A stretch of DNA of 64,000 nt from Candidatus Opimibacter skivensis. Its GTDB lineage: Bacteria; Bacteroidota; Bacteroidia; Chitinophagales; Saprospiraceae. Positions 42,809 through 52,132 of this stretch are shown one piece after another (positions within the stretch are counted from its first letter, which is position 1; every line of letters starts with the position of its first letter). A model generated the notes under the pieces. It was not told the origin of the DNA and searched no databases. It saw only the letters and a list, made by a program, of their open reading frames with translations. Location of the stretch: NCBI GenBank assembly GCA_016721905.1, contig JADKHH010000028.1:42531-106530 (forward strand), written 5' to 3'. Made by a program: the position numbers and the translations under genes.

Positions 42809-43363
42809 ATGTGGCGTTGTTTTTTAACAACATTATTTTTTACTGCTGGTGTTGTTGGTCTTTTTGGGCAAAAGTATTATAGCAAGGTAGGTCAGGTGGT
42901 GTTTACATCCGATGCATCACTTGAAAAGATCGAAGGAAAGAATACCAATGGACTGGTTGTGCTGGATGCAGCGACTGGCCGGTTAGAATGCTCTGTATTG
43001 ATCAAGGGTTTTCAGTTTGAGAAAGCACTGATGCAGGATCATTTCAATGAAAACTACATGGAAAGCCACAAATTTCCAAAGGGTGTTTTTAAAGGAACGA
43101 TCACCAACATGCAGGACATTCATTTGAAGAAAGATGGAACCTATACTGTGGTGGTCAAAGGAGACCTTACATTACATGGGGTGACCAAACCATTTTCACC
43201 GACTGGCAAGGTGATCGTGAAGGGAGGGAAGATCACGGCGTCTTCTTCCTTTGAAATTATGGTTTCGGATTTCAATATCGAAATCCCGAAAATCGTCAGG
43301 GATAATATTGCTGATAAAGTGAAAGTGACCATCCAGGCAGATTTGCTGGTGATGGAACAATAA
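42809..43363 (+). CDS. Secreted YceI-family protein
   Basis: ATG 42809 was preferred because it begins a signal peptide (MWRCFLTTLFFTAGVVGLFGQ), follows a purine-rich 'aggcagggg' and does not overlap the cytochrome gene; the frame reaches back to 42764. YceI signatures are 'GQVVFTSDASLEKIEGKN', 'LMQDHFNENYMESHKFPKGVFKGTI' and 'GDLTLHGVTKPFSPTGKV'. It is a second paralogue of the YceI gene at 38130. The next gene begins two bases after its stop. Confidence 0.88.
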   Translation: MWRCFLTTLFFTAGVVGLFGQKYYSKVGQVVFTSDASLEKIEGKNTNGLVVLDAATGRLECSVLIKGFQFEKALMQDHFNENYMESHKFPKGVFKGTITNMQDIHLKKDGTYTVVVKGDLTLHGVTKPFSPTGKVIVKGGKITASSSFEIMVSDFNIEIPKIVRDNIADKVKVTIQADLLVMEQ

Positions 43364-43364
43364 A

Positions 43365-44264
43365 ATGAAACAACAAAAATTTATATATCGAATTGCGTTG
43401 ATGATAATGGCTGTCGTTCCAGGGCAAGCGATTGCACAGGAGGAGCAGGAATTGCTTTCATTACTTGGGAGAGAGGAGACTACCGAGTATGCGGCAGCCA
43501 GTTTTAAAACTAATCGGGTGATCAACCTGCACTCGCTGGAAAGCACCACAGCAGGGGTGCTCGATGTCAAGATATCCCATAGGTTCGGTTATCTCAATGG
43601 TGGTATTTACGATTTGTTTGGCCTGGATGAGTCCTCTGTTCGCCTTGGCGCAGATTATGGAGTGTCTGACCGCCTTACGATTGGGGTGGGTAGGAGCAGC
43701 TATGAAAAAACGTACGATGGCTTTATCAAGTACAAGTTGCTACGACAGAGCACCGGACTAAAGAACATGCCGGTCAGCATGGCTATACTTGGCACGGCAG
43801 CCATCACGACCTTGAAATGGGCTGATCCCAACAGGGACAATCTCTTTAGTTCGCGAGTTGCCTATACGACTCAATTGATCATAGGCCGTAAATTCAGCAA
43901 TGGCTTCAGTCTGCAGTTTTCTCCTTCATGGGTGCACCGCAATCTGGTTGCTACCTCAGCGGAGAAAAATGATGTGATAGCACTTGGATTTGCCGGAAGG
44001 ATCAAACTCAATAAACGACTTTCCTTCAATGCTGAATATATCTACGTGCTCCCTGACCAACTGGCTGAGCAGTATACCAATTCACTTTCAATCGGCTTTG
44101 ATATCGAAACCGGAGGTCACGTCTTCCAACTGCATTTCACCAACAGCACCTCCATGATCGAAAAGGGTTTTATCACCGAAACACTCGGTGAGTGGGGGAA
44201 AGGTGAAATCCATTTTGGCTTCAATATATCCAGGGTATTCACCGTGGTGAAGCCCAAATCCTAA
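43365..44264 (+). CDS. DUF5777 beta-barrel outer membrane protein
   Basis: The 299-residue protein has a signal peptide (MKQQKFIYRIALMIMAVVPGQAIA). DUF5777 hallmarks are present: 'FKTNRVINLHSLESTTAGVLDVKISHRFGYLNGGIYDLFGLDESSVRLG'-type text in pieces, 'RLTIGVGRSSYEKTYDGFIKYKLL' and 'NSLSIGFDIETGGHVFQLHFTNS'. Alternating amphipathic strands suggest an outer-membrane beta-barrel. Function is unknown, but the family travels with c-type cytochromes and YceI proteins, as here, which hints at a redox or lipid role. Confidence 0.88.
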   Translation: MKQQKFIYRIALMIMAVVPGQAIAQEEQELLSLLGREETTEYAAASFKTNRVINLHSLESTTAGVLDVKISHRFGYLNGGIYDLFGLDESSVRLGADYGVSDRLTIGVGRSSYEKTYDGFIKYKLLRQSTGLKNMPVSMAILGTAAITTLKWADPNRDNLFSSRVAYTTQLIIGRKFSNGFSLQFSPSWVHRNLVATSAEKNDVIALGFAGRIKLNKRLSFNAEYIYVLPDQLAEQYTNSLSIGFDIETGGHVFQLHFTNSTSMIEKGFITETLGEWGKGEIHFGFNISRVFTVVKPKS

Positions 44265-44412
44265 CCAGCGTTTCCGAAGTTACCATACCATCTACCAGTC
44301 CGCAGCAAACTGCTGAGGATTGGTATGTATCCTAACCACAGAATTTCCCAGGGATGAAGCGGCTCACCTTTGCTGTCGTTTGGGACAAATCTTAAGCTTT
44401 TCAAAAATCTTG

Positions 44413-44420
44413 TAATTTTG
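44413..44420 (+). promoter_or_regulatory. Possible -7 box for the coiled-coil protein gene
   Basis: TAATTTTG fits TAnnTTTG exactly, 74 bases before the ATG at 44495. No clear -33 element. Confidence 0.4.
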
Positions 44421-44494
44421 AAACCTTATTTATACCTGCGTTGTATTCAGGGATGACGTTTGCCATCATAAAATCTCCTTTAAATCCGGAAACC

Positions 44495-45385
44495 ATGAAA
44501 AAATATATTTTCCTCCTCCTCCCCGCAGTTTTTATTTCAGGCCTGTTATCAGCCCAGGTGACTGCAGAAAACCGTGTCATGGTCACTGGCTCACAACCGG
44601 CCCTGGTGGTCAAGCTGAAAGGGGCAGATCCCAAATTTGCCGAAGCCGAGTGGAAGGATTACACCAAATCCTACGGAAAAGTGATCAAGGTCAAAGGATC
44701 TAAGGAATCAGTCATTGAAGGAATACACGTCAAGGATATTGGTCAGGGCACCTTGCTGAACGTCTATAGCCTTGCCACCCCGTCCGTTGATGGATCAGAC
44801 ATGATCGTATGGTTCAATAGGGGAGGGAGCTACCTGGAATCCAGTGATAAGGAATACGCTACAGCAGAGGAGTTTTTAAAGACATTTGCCATCAAGGTGA
44901 ATGTAGATATGATTGCATTGGATCTGGAAGAGCAACAGAAAAAACAAAGCAAACTGGAGAACGACCTGACCCGGTTGCAAAAAGTCAATGAAAACCTTCA
45001 CAAGGACATCACGAATGCTAAGGCAAAAATAGATCAGGCAGAAATTGACATTCCGCTGAATGTAAAAGCTCAGGAAACTGCCCAGGCAGATATTGCAAAC
45101 CAGAAAGGAGTCGTGGAATCGGTCAAGGAAAATCCGGAAGAGTACAAGATCCAACAGAAACTGCTGGCCAAGTTAGAGAGCAATTATACCAAACTGCAGA
45201 AAGAAAATGAATCACTGCATAAGACGGTGACAGATTCCAATGCGAAGATCAAGCAGGCTGAGCTTGACATTGAAACTAACCTGGAGGAACAGAAGGCCGC
45301 CAATCAGGCGATAGCTGATCAAAAGATCGTGGTCGATCTGGTGCAGAAAAAACTCGATGAGGCAAGAAGCCAGAAACCTAAATAA
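44495..45385 (+). CDS. Secreted coiled-coil protein of unknown function
   Basis: ATG 44495 begins a signal peptide (MKKYIFLLLPAVFISGLLSAQ); the open frame extends to 44441. Residues ~22-125 form a compact domain ('NRVMVTGSQPALVVKLKGADPKFAEAEWKDYTKSYGKVI'). Residues ~140-296 are a long coiled coil with two related halves: 'KLENDLTRLQKVNENLHKDITNAKAKIDQAEIDI' and 'KLESNYTKLQKENESLHKTVTDSNAKIKQAELDI'. The internal repeat of about 85 residues points to duplication. No family was recognised. Confidence 0.8.
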   Translation: MKKYIFLLLPAVFISGLLSAQVTAENRVMVTGSQPALVVKLKGADPKFAEAEWKDYTKSYGKVIKVKGSKESVIEGIHVKDIGQGTLLNVYSLATPSVDGSDMIVWFNRGGSYLESSDKEYATAEEFLKTFAIKVNVDMIALDLEEQQKKQSKLENDLTRLQKVNENLHKDITNAKAKIDQAEIDIPLNVKAQETAQADIANQKGVVESVKENPEEYKIQQKLLAKLESNYTKLQKENESLHKTVTDSNAKIKQAELDIETNLEEQKAANQAIADQKIVVDLVQKKLDEARSQKPK

Positions 45386-45466
45386 AGCATCTGTTGGCTT
45401 GTCGCTGGAGAGACCTTGCGACATCGCTATTTCTGGTTTTTAACGGGATGAATTAAAATAATTGCT

Positions 45467-45495
45467 TAAATATTTTGTGGAGTACAAAATATTTA
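45467..45495. promoter_or_regulatory. Perfect 12-bp inverted repeat upstream of the first metalloprotease
   Basis: Arms 'taaatattttgt' (45467-45478) and 'acaaaatattta' (45484-45495) enclose 'ggagt'. It is about 180 bases before the ATG at 45677. It may be an operator or the terminator of the coiled-coil gene; no proper T-run follows. Confidence 0.5.
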
Positions 45496-45676
45496 CAATT
45501 TTTAGCAGGTGATTTGGTGATAATATTATTTCAAGACCCTCATCTGATCCCACCTCTGCCCCTAAAGCATATCCATTATTAAGAAGGGCTAATGAACTTT
45601 AGTACACCGGTATTTACATGGTGCTGCTACTGCTTTGTTATTGAATTCAGTTAACCTTTTACTAAACACAACCAAC

Positions 45677-48295
45677 ATGATGAGAATTTTAACCTCCCTG
45701 ATGCTTCTGCTCACCGGCGGAATAGCGATCGGGCAAAAAGTTATTGCTAATGAAATAGCTCAGCTGCAATCTTCCGGCCAACAGCTACATGAAGCAAGTA
45801 TCCTTGGTTTTACTTCCAATGAAGTGCAGAACCGGGCGTTTAACCTTGATGGCCTTTCGAAAGGAGCCATACTGACCATTGACAGTGACGGTATACAGCA
45901 ACTGATCACCGGCCAGCGTGCCAATGATTTTGTCAAGGTTAAGATTCCGATTTCTGCCCGTAGCAGTTTGACACTAATCCTGAAACAGCACGAAATTTTC
46001 ACAGGAGACTTTACATTATTTACAAGCGACAACCCTTCTGTCCCTGCTGACTACACCCCTGGACTGCACTATAAGGGTGTAGTTGAAGGAGATCCTTCTT
46101 CTATAGTCGCTGTCTCTGTGTTCAATGACCAGGTGATGGCGCTCATCAGCTCAGATCTGGGTAACGCAGTCATCGGTCCTATCAAAGGTGATCGTGAAAA
46201 CAGGCATGTCTTCTATGATGAAAAGGATCTGGACCGGAAATCAGGTTTTGAATGCGGCACGTTAGACGATGGACTTGCCTATACCGCAGAACAACTAAAA
46301 GAACATCCACAGGGTCGTGATGCCGGCGATTGTGTCAAACTCTATATCGAGATCGATGATGATATTGTCACGGAGAAAGGCGGAGCTACACCTGCGACCA
46401 ATTATGTGACAGGACTCTTCAATCAGTCTATCGTCCTCTACAATAATGAAAGTATCAATATGAGCATCAATGAAATATTTGCCTGGACGACCAACAGTCC
46501 GTACACAGGCAGCACATCAAGTGCCATGCTCAGTTCTTATCAGGCCAATACAGGCACCTTCAATGGTAACCTTTCCCATTTGGTTTCATACCAGGCCAGC
46601 GGTGGTATTGCTGCAGGATTCAGTGGGATTTGTAATTCTAATCCAGACCTCAGTAAATGTTTCAGCAGCATCGATGGTGTATATTCAAACGTACCTGTCT
46701 ACAGCTGGGATGTAATGGTGACCACTCATGAAATGGGTCATCTCATCGGATCCAGACATACCCACGCATGTGTATGGAATGGAAACAGCACAGCGATTGA
46801 CGGTTGCGCAGGCGCTGTGGAAGGTAGCTGCCCGTTACCAGGATATCCTGCAGAGGGAGGGACGATGATGAGCTACTGCCATTTGCAAAGTGTGGGGATC
46901 AATTTCAGCCTTGGGTTCGGACCTCAGCCCGGGAATGTCATCCGGAATACGGTCAATGCCACAGGCAACTGCCTGGTCACATGTGGCCCACCTCCACCGC
47001 CTCCACCACCTGCATACTGCGCGTCAAACGGATCCAATACAACTGATGAATGGATCAACAAGGTAGTACTGGGCTCCATTAATAATACGAGTGGAAATAA
47101 TGGCGGGTATGCCAATTATACTGCGATCAGCACGAATCTGACTGCCGGTACCACCTATACCCTCAATCTCACGCCTGCCTTTTCTGGCCAAACTTATCTT
47201 GAATTCTGGACGGTGTGGATCGATTACAACGGAGACCTGGATTGGGCTGATGCAGGTGAACAAGTTGCACAAGGTTCCGGGACCTCAGCCATCAATGTCA
47301 ACTTTACAGTGCCTGCCGGAGCAACGCCCCTGACAACAAGGATGCGTGTATCTATGCAATACAATGCTTATCCTCCGACATGTGGAACCTTTACCTGGGG
47401 TGAGGTTGAAGATTACACTGTCGTCATTGTCGCAGGATCTGGCCCGACCTGTTCAGATGGTATTCAAAACCAGGGCGAGACCGGTATAGATTGTGGCGGA
47501 CCATGTGCACCATGCCCTCAGGAAACCATTTTGCTGGCCAGTTATTTTGAAACAGGCTGGGATAGCTGGCTTGATGGAGGCTCAGACGTCACAAGGGTCA
47601 GTAGTACCAATTCATATGAAGGAAGCTATTCCATTCGCCTTGCAGACAATTCCGGTACACAGTCTGCTATGACCTCTCCTACTTTTAATCTAACGGGGGC
47701 AGCAGGAGTTGAAATCAACTTTTACTTCCGCGCATCAAGTATGGAAACAGGAGAAGATTTTTGGGTTCGGTATAACAACGGGTCAGGATACACGACCATA
47801 GCCACATTCACCAGAGGTACCTCCTTTAATAACAATGCATTTTACACTGCCACAGTAGCCGTTCCAAATTTTGTACCTACCACGACAGGGACTTTTAGAA
47901 TTCAATGTGATGCAAGTGATAATACAGATCAGATATTTATAGATCAGGTGACCATCACCAGGCTCAACGGTACAGGGCTGACTGAAAATACAATAACTAT
48001 AGAAGAGGTATTCAAGCCAATCCCTGTTCCGAATGTATCTACTGAAATAAGTAAACCGGATACAAAGACAGAACTCATGATATATCCTAATCCAGGACGT
48101 GATCTCCTCAACATTTCCTTTGAGGCATCAATACAAAACATTCGCCTGGTGACCATGGATGGCGTGCAGATCAAAATACCATCTACCGCAACAGCAGATA
48201 AACAAATAGATATCAGTGGCCTTGCCCCAGGTTTTTATTTCCTGTGGATTCAATCAAACGGCGAATGGATTCCGGCCAGATTCAGTAAAATGTAG
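45677..48295 (+). CDS. Secreted reprolysin-like (M12B) metalloprotease with GEVED and T9SS sorting domains
   Basis: ATG 45677 starts a signal peptide (MMRILTSLMLLLTGGIAIGQ). An N-terminal prodomain-like part is followed by a zincin domain with 'THEMGHLIGSRHTHAC': H351, E352, H355 and H361 form the HExxHxxGxxH site. A proline hinge ('PPPPPPPAYC') leads to a GEVED domain ('VWIDYNGDLDWADAGEQVAQG', 'TWGEVEDYTVVI'). Then come one Cys-rich motif 'CSDGIQNQGETGIDCGGPC', a MAM/jelly-roll-like part and the T9SS domain ('LMIYPNPGRDLLN', 'LAPGFYFLWIQ'). It is an exported protease. A close paralogue follows in tandem. Confidence 0.92.
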   Translation: MMRILTSLMLLLTGGIAIGQKVIANEIAQLQSSGQQLHEASILGFTSNEVQNRAFNLDGLSKGAILTIDSDGIQQLITGQRANDFVKVKIPISARSSLTLILKQHEIFTGDFTLFTSDNPSVPADYTPGLHYKGVVEGDPSSIVAVSVFNDQVMALISSDLGNAVIGPIKGDRENRHVFYDEKDLDRKSGFECGTLDDGLAYTAEQLKEHPQGRDAGDCVKLYIEIDDDIVTEKGGATPATNYVTGLFNQSIVLYNNESINMSINEIFAWTTNSPYTGSTSSAMLSSYQANTGTFNGNLSHLVSYQASGGIAAGFSGICNSNPDLSKCFSSIDGVYSNVPVYSWDVMVTTHEMGHLIGSRHTHACVWNGNSTAIDGCAGAVEGSCPLPGYPAEGGTMMSYCHLQSVGINFSLGFGPQPGNVIRNTVNATGNCLVTCGPPPPPPPPAYCASNGSNTTDEWINKVVLGSINNTSGNNGGYANYTAISTNLTAGTTYTLNLTPAFSGQTYLEFWTVWIDYNGDLDWADAGEQVAQGSGTSAINVNFTVPAGATPLTTRMRVSMQYNAYPPTCGTFTWGEVEDYTVVIVAGSGPTCSDGIQNQGETGIDCGGPCAPCPQETILLASYFETGWDSWLDGGSDVTRVSSTNSYEGSYSIRLADNSGTQSAMTSPTFNLTGAAGVEINFYFRASSMETGEDFWVRYNNGSGYTTIATFTRGTSFNNNAFYTATVAVPNFVPTTTGTFRIQCDASDNTDQIFIDQVTITRLNGTGLTENTITIEEVFKPIPVPNVSTEISKPDTKTELMIYPNPGRDLLNISFEASIQNIRLVTMDGVQIKIPSTATADKQIDISGLAPGFYFLWIQSNGEWIPARFSKM

Positions 48296-48322
48296 AATTT
48301 TCATTTCACAGCAAATAATTGG

Positions 48323-48357
48323 AAAGGGTAGTGCCATCAGGCGCTACCCTTTTTTTG
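48323..48357 (+). terminator. Terminator after the first metalloprotease
   Basis: Arms 'aaagggtagtgcc' (48323-48335) and 'ggcgctacccttt' (48340-48352) pair with one G-U/A-C change and are followed by a T-run, 28 bases past the stop. Confidence 0.85.
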
Positions 48358-48368
48358 TAATTCATGTT

Positions 48369-48484
48369 ATACCCTATCAAAACTTTCAGCCTGATATAGG
48401 TAAATACCCTGATTTTTCTATGAATTATGTAAATCTCTTTGCTATAGCAGAAAAAATGGCCAATTTTAGAACCTGATAGGGTAT
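48369..48484. promoter_or_regulatory. 11-bp inverted repeat spanning the intergenic region before the second metalloprotease
   Basis: 'ataccctatca' (48369-48379) and 'tgatagggtat' (48474-48484) are perfect inverse copies 94 bases apart. A partial third copy, 'tgatataggta', lies at 48392-48402. The arrangement could bind a regulator at both ends. No gene was seen in 48296-48645. Confidence 0.45.
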
Positions 48485-48645
48485 TTCCTTTAGAATTTTC
48501 CTTTTGGAATTCCTCCAGCCCTATCTTTTTGATTGTATCTCACCTCAGGATGATCTGTTGACCCATAGTGCTGCTTAAAGGCCGTTGCTCTATTTAGGCA
48601 TGGTTTTTTCATCACTAATCTTCTAATTGTATTTAACCCGTTGTC

Positions 48646-51339
48646 ATGATGAGAATTGTTTCAGTACTATTTGCCTGCCTCCTATGGAATATGACCTTTG
48701 GTCAGAAGGCAGTTTCTAAAGAAATTTCCACACTATTGACTGAAGGGAAACCTCTTCAGGAAGTATCATTGATTCGTTTTGTTTCAAATGAAGTGACCAA
48801 TAGGTCCTTTCAATTGGAAGGACTTACTAAAGGCACTATCGTCAGTATTGATGAGGTGGCCATTGAAAAATTGTTGAACGGAAATAGTGATTTTATTCAA
48901 TTGGGCTTACCATTGTCCGAACGACAGAATCTAAAACTAAACCTCGTCCGTCATGAAATCTTCGCAGAAGATTTTGCCCTCTACACAAGTAGCGAGCCCG
49001 GCATCCCATTCAATTACACGCCCGGCGTTCATTACAAAGGTGTCGTAGAAGGAGATCCTTCATCCCTGGTAGCTGTATCCGTCTTCAATAATGAAGTGAT
49101 GGCACTGATCAGCACAGATCATGGTAATATGATATTAGGACGGATAGACAATGACAGAGAAAGCCGTCATATCCTATACGCCGAAAATGATCTTGACAAA
49201 ACTTCTGGATTTGAATGTAGCACGCCTGATGATGGTTTTGGATACACAGAGGAGGATCTGAAGCCTCAGGCTGCAGGTCGTGATGCTGGGGATTGTGTCA
49301 GGGTGTATATCGAAATCGATGATGATATCGTCACACAAAAAGGTGGAGCGACTCCGGCTACAAATTATATTACAGGATTGTTCAACCAGAGCATTGTCCT
49401 GTACAGCAATGAATCGGTCAATATGACGATCAGTGAGATCAAAGCCTGGACAACGAATAGTCCGTATACAGGCAGTACGTCCAGCGCCATGTTGTCCTCT
49501 TATCAGGCAAACACCGGGGAGTTTAATGGTAACGTTTCACACCTGGTTTCCTATCAGGCCAGTGGGGGTATCGCGGTTCTCGACAATTTGTGCTCATCTA
49601 CAGCTGACTGGCGCAAATGTTTCAGCAGTATAGATGCTACCTACCAGAATGTACCGACCTACAGCTGGTCAGTTATGGTAATCACCCACGAAATGGGCCA
49701 CGTGATCGGTTCTAAACATACCCATGCATGCGCATGGAATGGCAACAATACCGCTATTGACGGATGTGCAGGTGGGGTAGAGGGAAGTTGCGCATTGCCT
49801 CCGATCCCACCGGAAGGTGGTACCATCATGAGCTATTGCCATCTCACAGGTTCAGGGATCAATTTTACGCTTGGATTTGGAACGCAGCCTGGTAATGTTA
49901 TTCGGAACAGGGTGAATGCTACTGGCAATTGCCTGACATCCTGTGGCCCACCACCACCACCACCTCCTCCTGCTTATTGCTCCTCTAATGGAAGTAACAG
50001 CACCTATGAGTGGATACAAAAAGTTACCCTCGGTTCTATCAACAATACAAGTGGTAATAACGGTGGATATGCTGATTTTACCTCTCTGAGCACTAACCTC
50101 AATGCAGGCTCAGCCTATACGATAAACCTGACTCCGGGTTTTGCAGGGGCAGCATACCTGGAGTATTGGCGTGTTTGGATTGACTACAATGGAGATCTCG
50201 ATTGGAGCGATGCCGGAGAGCAGGTAGGTCAGGGAACAGGTTCCAGCGCTATTAATGTTGCTTTTACGGTTCCTTCCGGGACCCCTTCAGGTACAAAACG
50301 GATGCGCGTTTCAATGAAATATAGCGGATACGCTACGAGTTGCGGAACATTCACCTATGGAGAAGTTGAAGACTACAATGTGATCATCGGTGGGGGTTCA
50401 GGACCAAGTTGCAGTGATGGGATACAGAACCAGGGTGAAACAGGCGTTGACTGCGGAGGTCCTTGTCCAGCATGTCCTACATGTGGTGATGGAATTCAGA
50501 ATCAGGGGGAGACAGGAATAGACTGTGGCGGACCATGTCCTGCATGTCCTCCTCCACCTCCAGGTGGTGAAGTACTTCTCCTGGGTAGTTATTTTGAAAC
50601 AGGATGGGATAGCTGGATTGATGGTGGATCAGATGCGACCAGGACCAACAACAGTGCTAACGCCTGGGAAGGTTTATATTCCATCAGGCTTACCGATAAT
50701 TCCGGTACACAATCAGCCATGACGTCACCGGTATTTAATCTTTCTAATGCGACAGGTCTTGAAATTGAATTTTATTTCAAAGCTGTGAGTATGGAGACTG
50801 GTGAGGATTTCTGGATACAGTACAAGAATGGATCAGGAGCCTGGACGACCATTGGACAAGCGATAGCCGGAACACATTTTAACAATAATACCTTTTACGC
50901 TGCTACCCAAACGGTACCGGGATTCGTACCTACGACTGCAGGTAGCCTGCGGATACAATGTGATGCCAGTGATGATTCGGATAAGATATTTGTCGATGCA
51001 GTTAAGATCACCAAGTTTACCGGCCCGGCACTGATCAAGGAAGGCATACAAATCAAGACCATTCTCGAATTGCCTGACGCACCTGTCGACACTATCTCCT
51101 CCAATGAGATTGCAGAACCAACGGTGTATCCAAACCCTGTAAATGATGTACTTCATATTGCCTTCGAAGGGGATATTCAATCCATCCGCCTGATGTCAAT
51201 CGATGGTATACAGATGAAAGTGAGTGAAGAATCCGTGAAGGAGAAACAAATGGATATACATCACCTCACAGCAGGTATGTATTTCCTGTGGATACAATCC
51301 GCAGATCAATGGTACCCTGTCAAATTCAATAAATTATAA
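48646..51339 (+). CDS. Secreted reprolysin-like (M12B) metalloprotease, tandem paralogue
   Basis: The 897-residue protein follows the upstream protease domain by domain: signal peptide (MMRIVSVLFACLLWNMTFGQ), 'FNYTPGVHYKGVVEGDPSSLVAVSVF', zinc site 'THEMGHVIGSKHTHAC' (H348, E349, H352, H358), hinge 'PPPPPPPAYC', GEVED domain and T9SS domain ('PTVYPNPVNDVLH', 'LTAGMYFLWIQ'). It differs by having two Cys-rich motifs in a row, 'CSDGIQNQGETGVDCGGPC' and 'CGDGIQNQGETGIDCGGPC', instead of one. The pair arose by tandem duplication. Own promoter and terminator suggest separate expression. Confidence 0.92.
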   Translation: MMRIVSVLFACLLWNMTFGQKAVSKEISTLLTEGKPLQEVSLIRFVSNEVTNRSFQLEGLTKGTIVSIDEVAIEKLLNGNSDFIQLGLPLSERQNLKLNLVRHEIFAEDFALYTSSEPGIPFNYTPGVHYKGVVEGDPSSLVAVSVFNNEVMALISTDHGNMILGRIDNDRESRHILYAENDLDKTSGFECSTPDDGFGYTEEDLKPQAAGRDAGDCVRVYIEIDDDIVTQKGGATPATNYITGLFNQSIVLYSNESVNMTISEIKAWTTNSPYTGSTSSAMLSSYQANTGEFNGNVSHLVSYQASGGIAVLDNLCSSTADWRKCFSSIDATYQNVPTYSWSVMVITHEMGHVIGSKHTHACAWNGNNTAIDGCAGGVEGSCALPPIPPEGGTIMSYCHLTGSGINFTLGFGTQPGNVIRNRVNATGNCLTSCGPPPPPPPPAYCSSNGSNSTYEWIQKVTLGSINNTSGNNGGYADFTSLSTNLNAGSAYTINLTPGFAGAAYLEYWRVWIDYNGDLDWSDAGEQVGQGTGSSAINVAFTVPSGTPSGTKRMRVSMKYSGYATSCGTFTYGEVEDYNVIIGGGSGPSCSDGIQNQGETGVDCGGPCPACPTCGDGIQNQGETGIDCGGPCPACPPPPPGGEVLLLGSYFETGWDSWIDGGSDATRTNNSANAWEGLYSIRLTDNSGTQSAMTSPVFNLSNATGLEIEFYFKAVSMETGEDFWIQYKNGSGAWTTIGQAIAGTHFNNNTFYAATQTVPGFVPTTAGSLRIQCDASDDSDKIFVDAVKITKFTGPALIKEGIQIKTILELPDAPVDTISSNEIAEPTVYPNPVNDVLHIAFEGDIQSIRLMSIDGIQMKVSEESVKEKQMDIHHLTAGMYFLWIQSADQWYPVKFNKL

Positions 51340-51367
51340 CCCTAGGCAGACATGCTATGAGAAAACA

Positions 51368-51408
51368 AAGAGGGCAACATCGCAAGATGTTGCCCTCTTC
51401 ATTTTTTA
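51368..51408. terminator. Strong terminator after the second metalloprotease
   Basis: Perfect 13-base arms 'agagggcaacatc' and 'gatgttgccctct' with a 'gcaa' loop, followed by a T-run at 51401-51407. A weaker hairpin at about 51425-51456 may serve the minus-strand gene. Confidence 0.88.
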
Positions 51409-51456
51409 TCTATAGGATACAAAAAGAAAGAGCAACATGTTTAGTGCTGCTCTTTT

Positions 51457-51500
51457 TCCTTAGCCTTAGCCTTTTTCCTTAGCCTTAGCCTCAGCCTTAT
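51457..51500. repeat. CCTTAG/CCTCAG array
   Basis: Units 'ccttagccttagcc' and 'ccttagcctcagcc' recur directly before the stop codon of the minus-strand lipoprotein gene. It is the same family as the arrays at 14751 and 17754. Confidence 0.65.
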
Positions 51501-51502
51501 TC

Positions 51503-52006
51503 TTAGTTGTTATGATAAGCCTGATTATGTGTCAAAGGCTCACCACACTTAGCGCAATTTCCTGCAGTAGCTGCTCCGGGATGGCCTTTAGCGCACGAGT
51601 AGTGGTACTCACCCTTTGCATTCTGGGCAGAAGGTGGAGTTGGTGTAGCGGTAGCTGGTGTGCCTCCGGTAGGATTTACCTGTACCGGGTTGGCTGGTGA
51701 TGAACCAGGAGTACCTGCAGCCTGGGCATGATAGGCCTGGTTGTGTACCAGGTCAGTGCCGCATACAGGGCATTTGCCGGCTGCGTCACCTTTTCCTGTA
51801 CAACCTTCCTTGGTACATTTATAGTGTGCTTCATTTCCACCGAGGGAAATGGGCTGACCTGCAGCTGCAGGATCTGTAGCAACAGTGCCTTCCGGCAGCG
51901 TTACGGTTTCACCTTCAGTGGTGGTTTCCTCTTTTTTGTCTTTGCAGGCGACCGCAGACAAAAAGGTACTGATCAAAGCGAGAATTAAAAAATGGGAAAT
52001 TTTCAT
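51503..52006 (-). CDS. Lipoprotein with two heavy-metal-binding-type Cys/His motifs
   Basis: ATG 52006 begins a lipoprotein signal (MKISHFLILALISTFLSAVAC). Two copies of a metal-binding-like segment follow: 'HYKCTKEGCTGKGDAAGKCPVCGTDLVHNQAYH' and 'HYSCAKGHPGAATAGNCAKCGEPLTHNQAYH', quoted here in part for their Cys and His pattern. They resemble the 'YTCPMHPEV..GKCPKCGMDL' domain near copper and heavy-metal transporters. A Pro/Thr/Ala linker joins them. Metal binding is likely from the pattern; the metal and role are unknown. A -7 box lies upstream. Confidence 0.8.
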   Translation of the reverse strand: MKISHFLILALISTFLSAVACKDKKEETTTEGETVTLPEGTVATDPAAAGQPISLGGNEAHYKCTKEGCTGKGDAAGKCPVCGTDLVHNQAYHAQAAGTPGSSPANPVQVNPTGGTPATATPTPPSAQNAKGEYHYSCAKGHPGAATAGNCAKCGEPLTHNQAYHNN

Positions 52007-52051
52007 GTTGTGTATTATAAATGCTGTTAAAATCAATATGAATTCAGGGGG

Positions 52052-52059
52052 CAAAGATA
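52052..52059 (-). promoter_or_regulatory. -7 box of the metal-binding-type lipoprotein
   Basis: TATCTTTG on the minus strand fits the consensus exactly, 45 bases before the ATG at 52006. Confidence 0.5.
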
Positions 52060-52132
52060 ATGTTCATGGACTAATTAAGGGTATTGCTTTTTTATGGGCT
52101 TTCTCCGGGCCATGTTGCACCTCTGCAAGATG

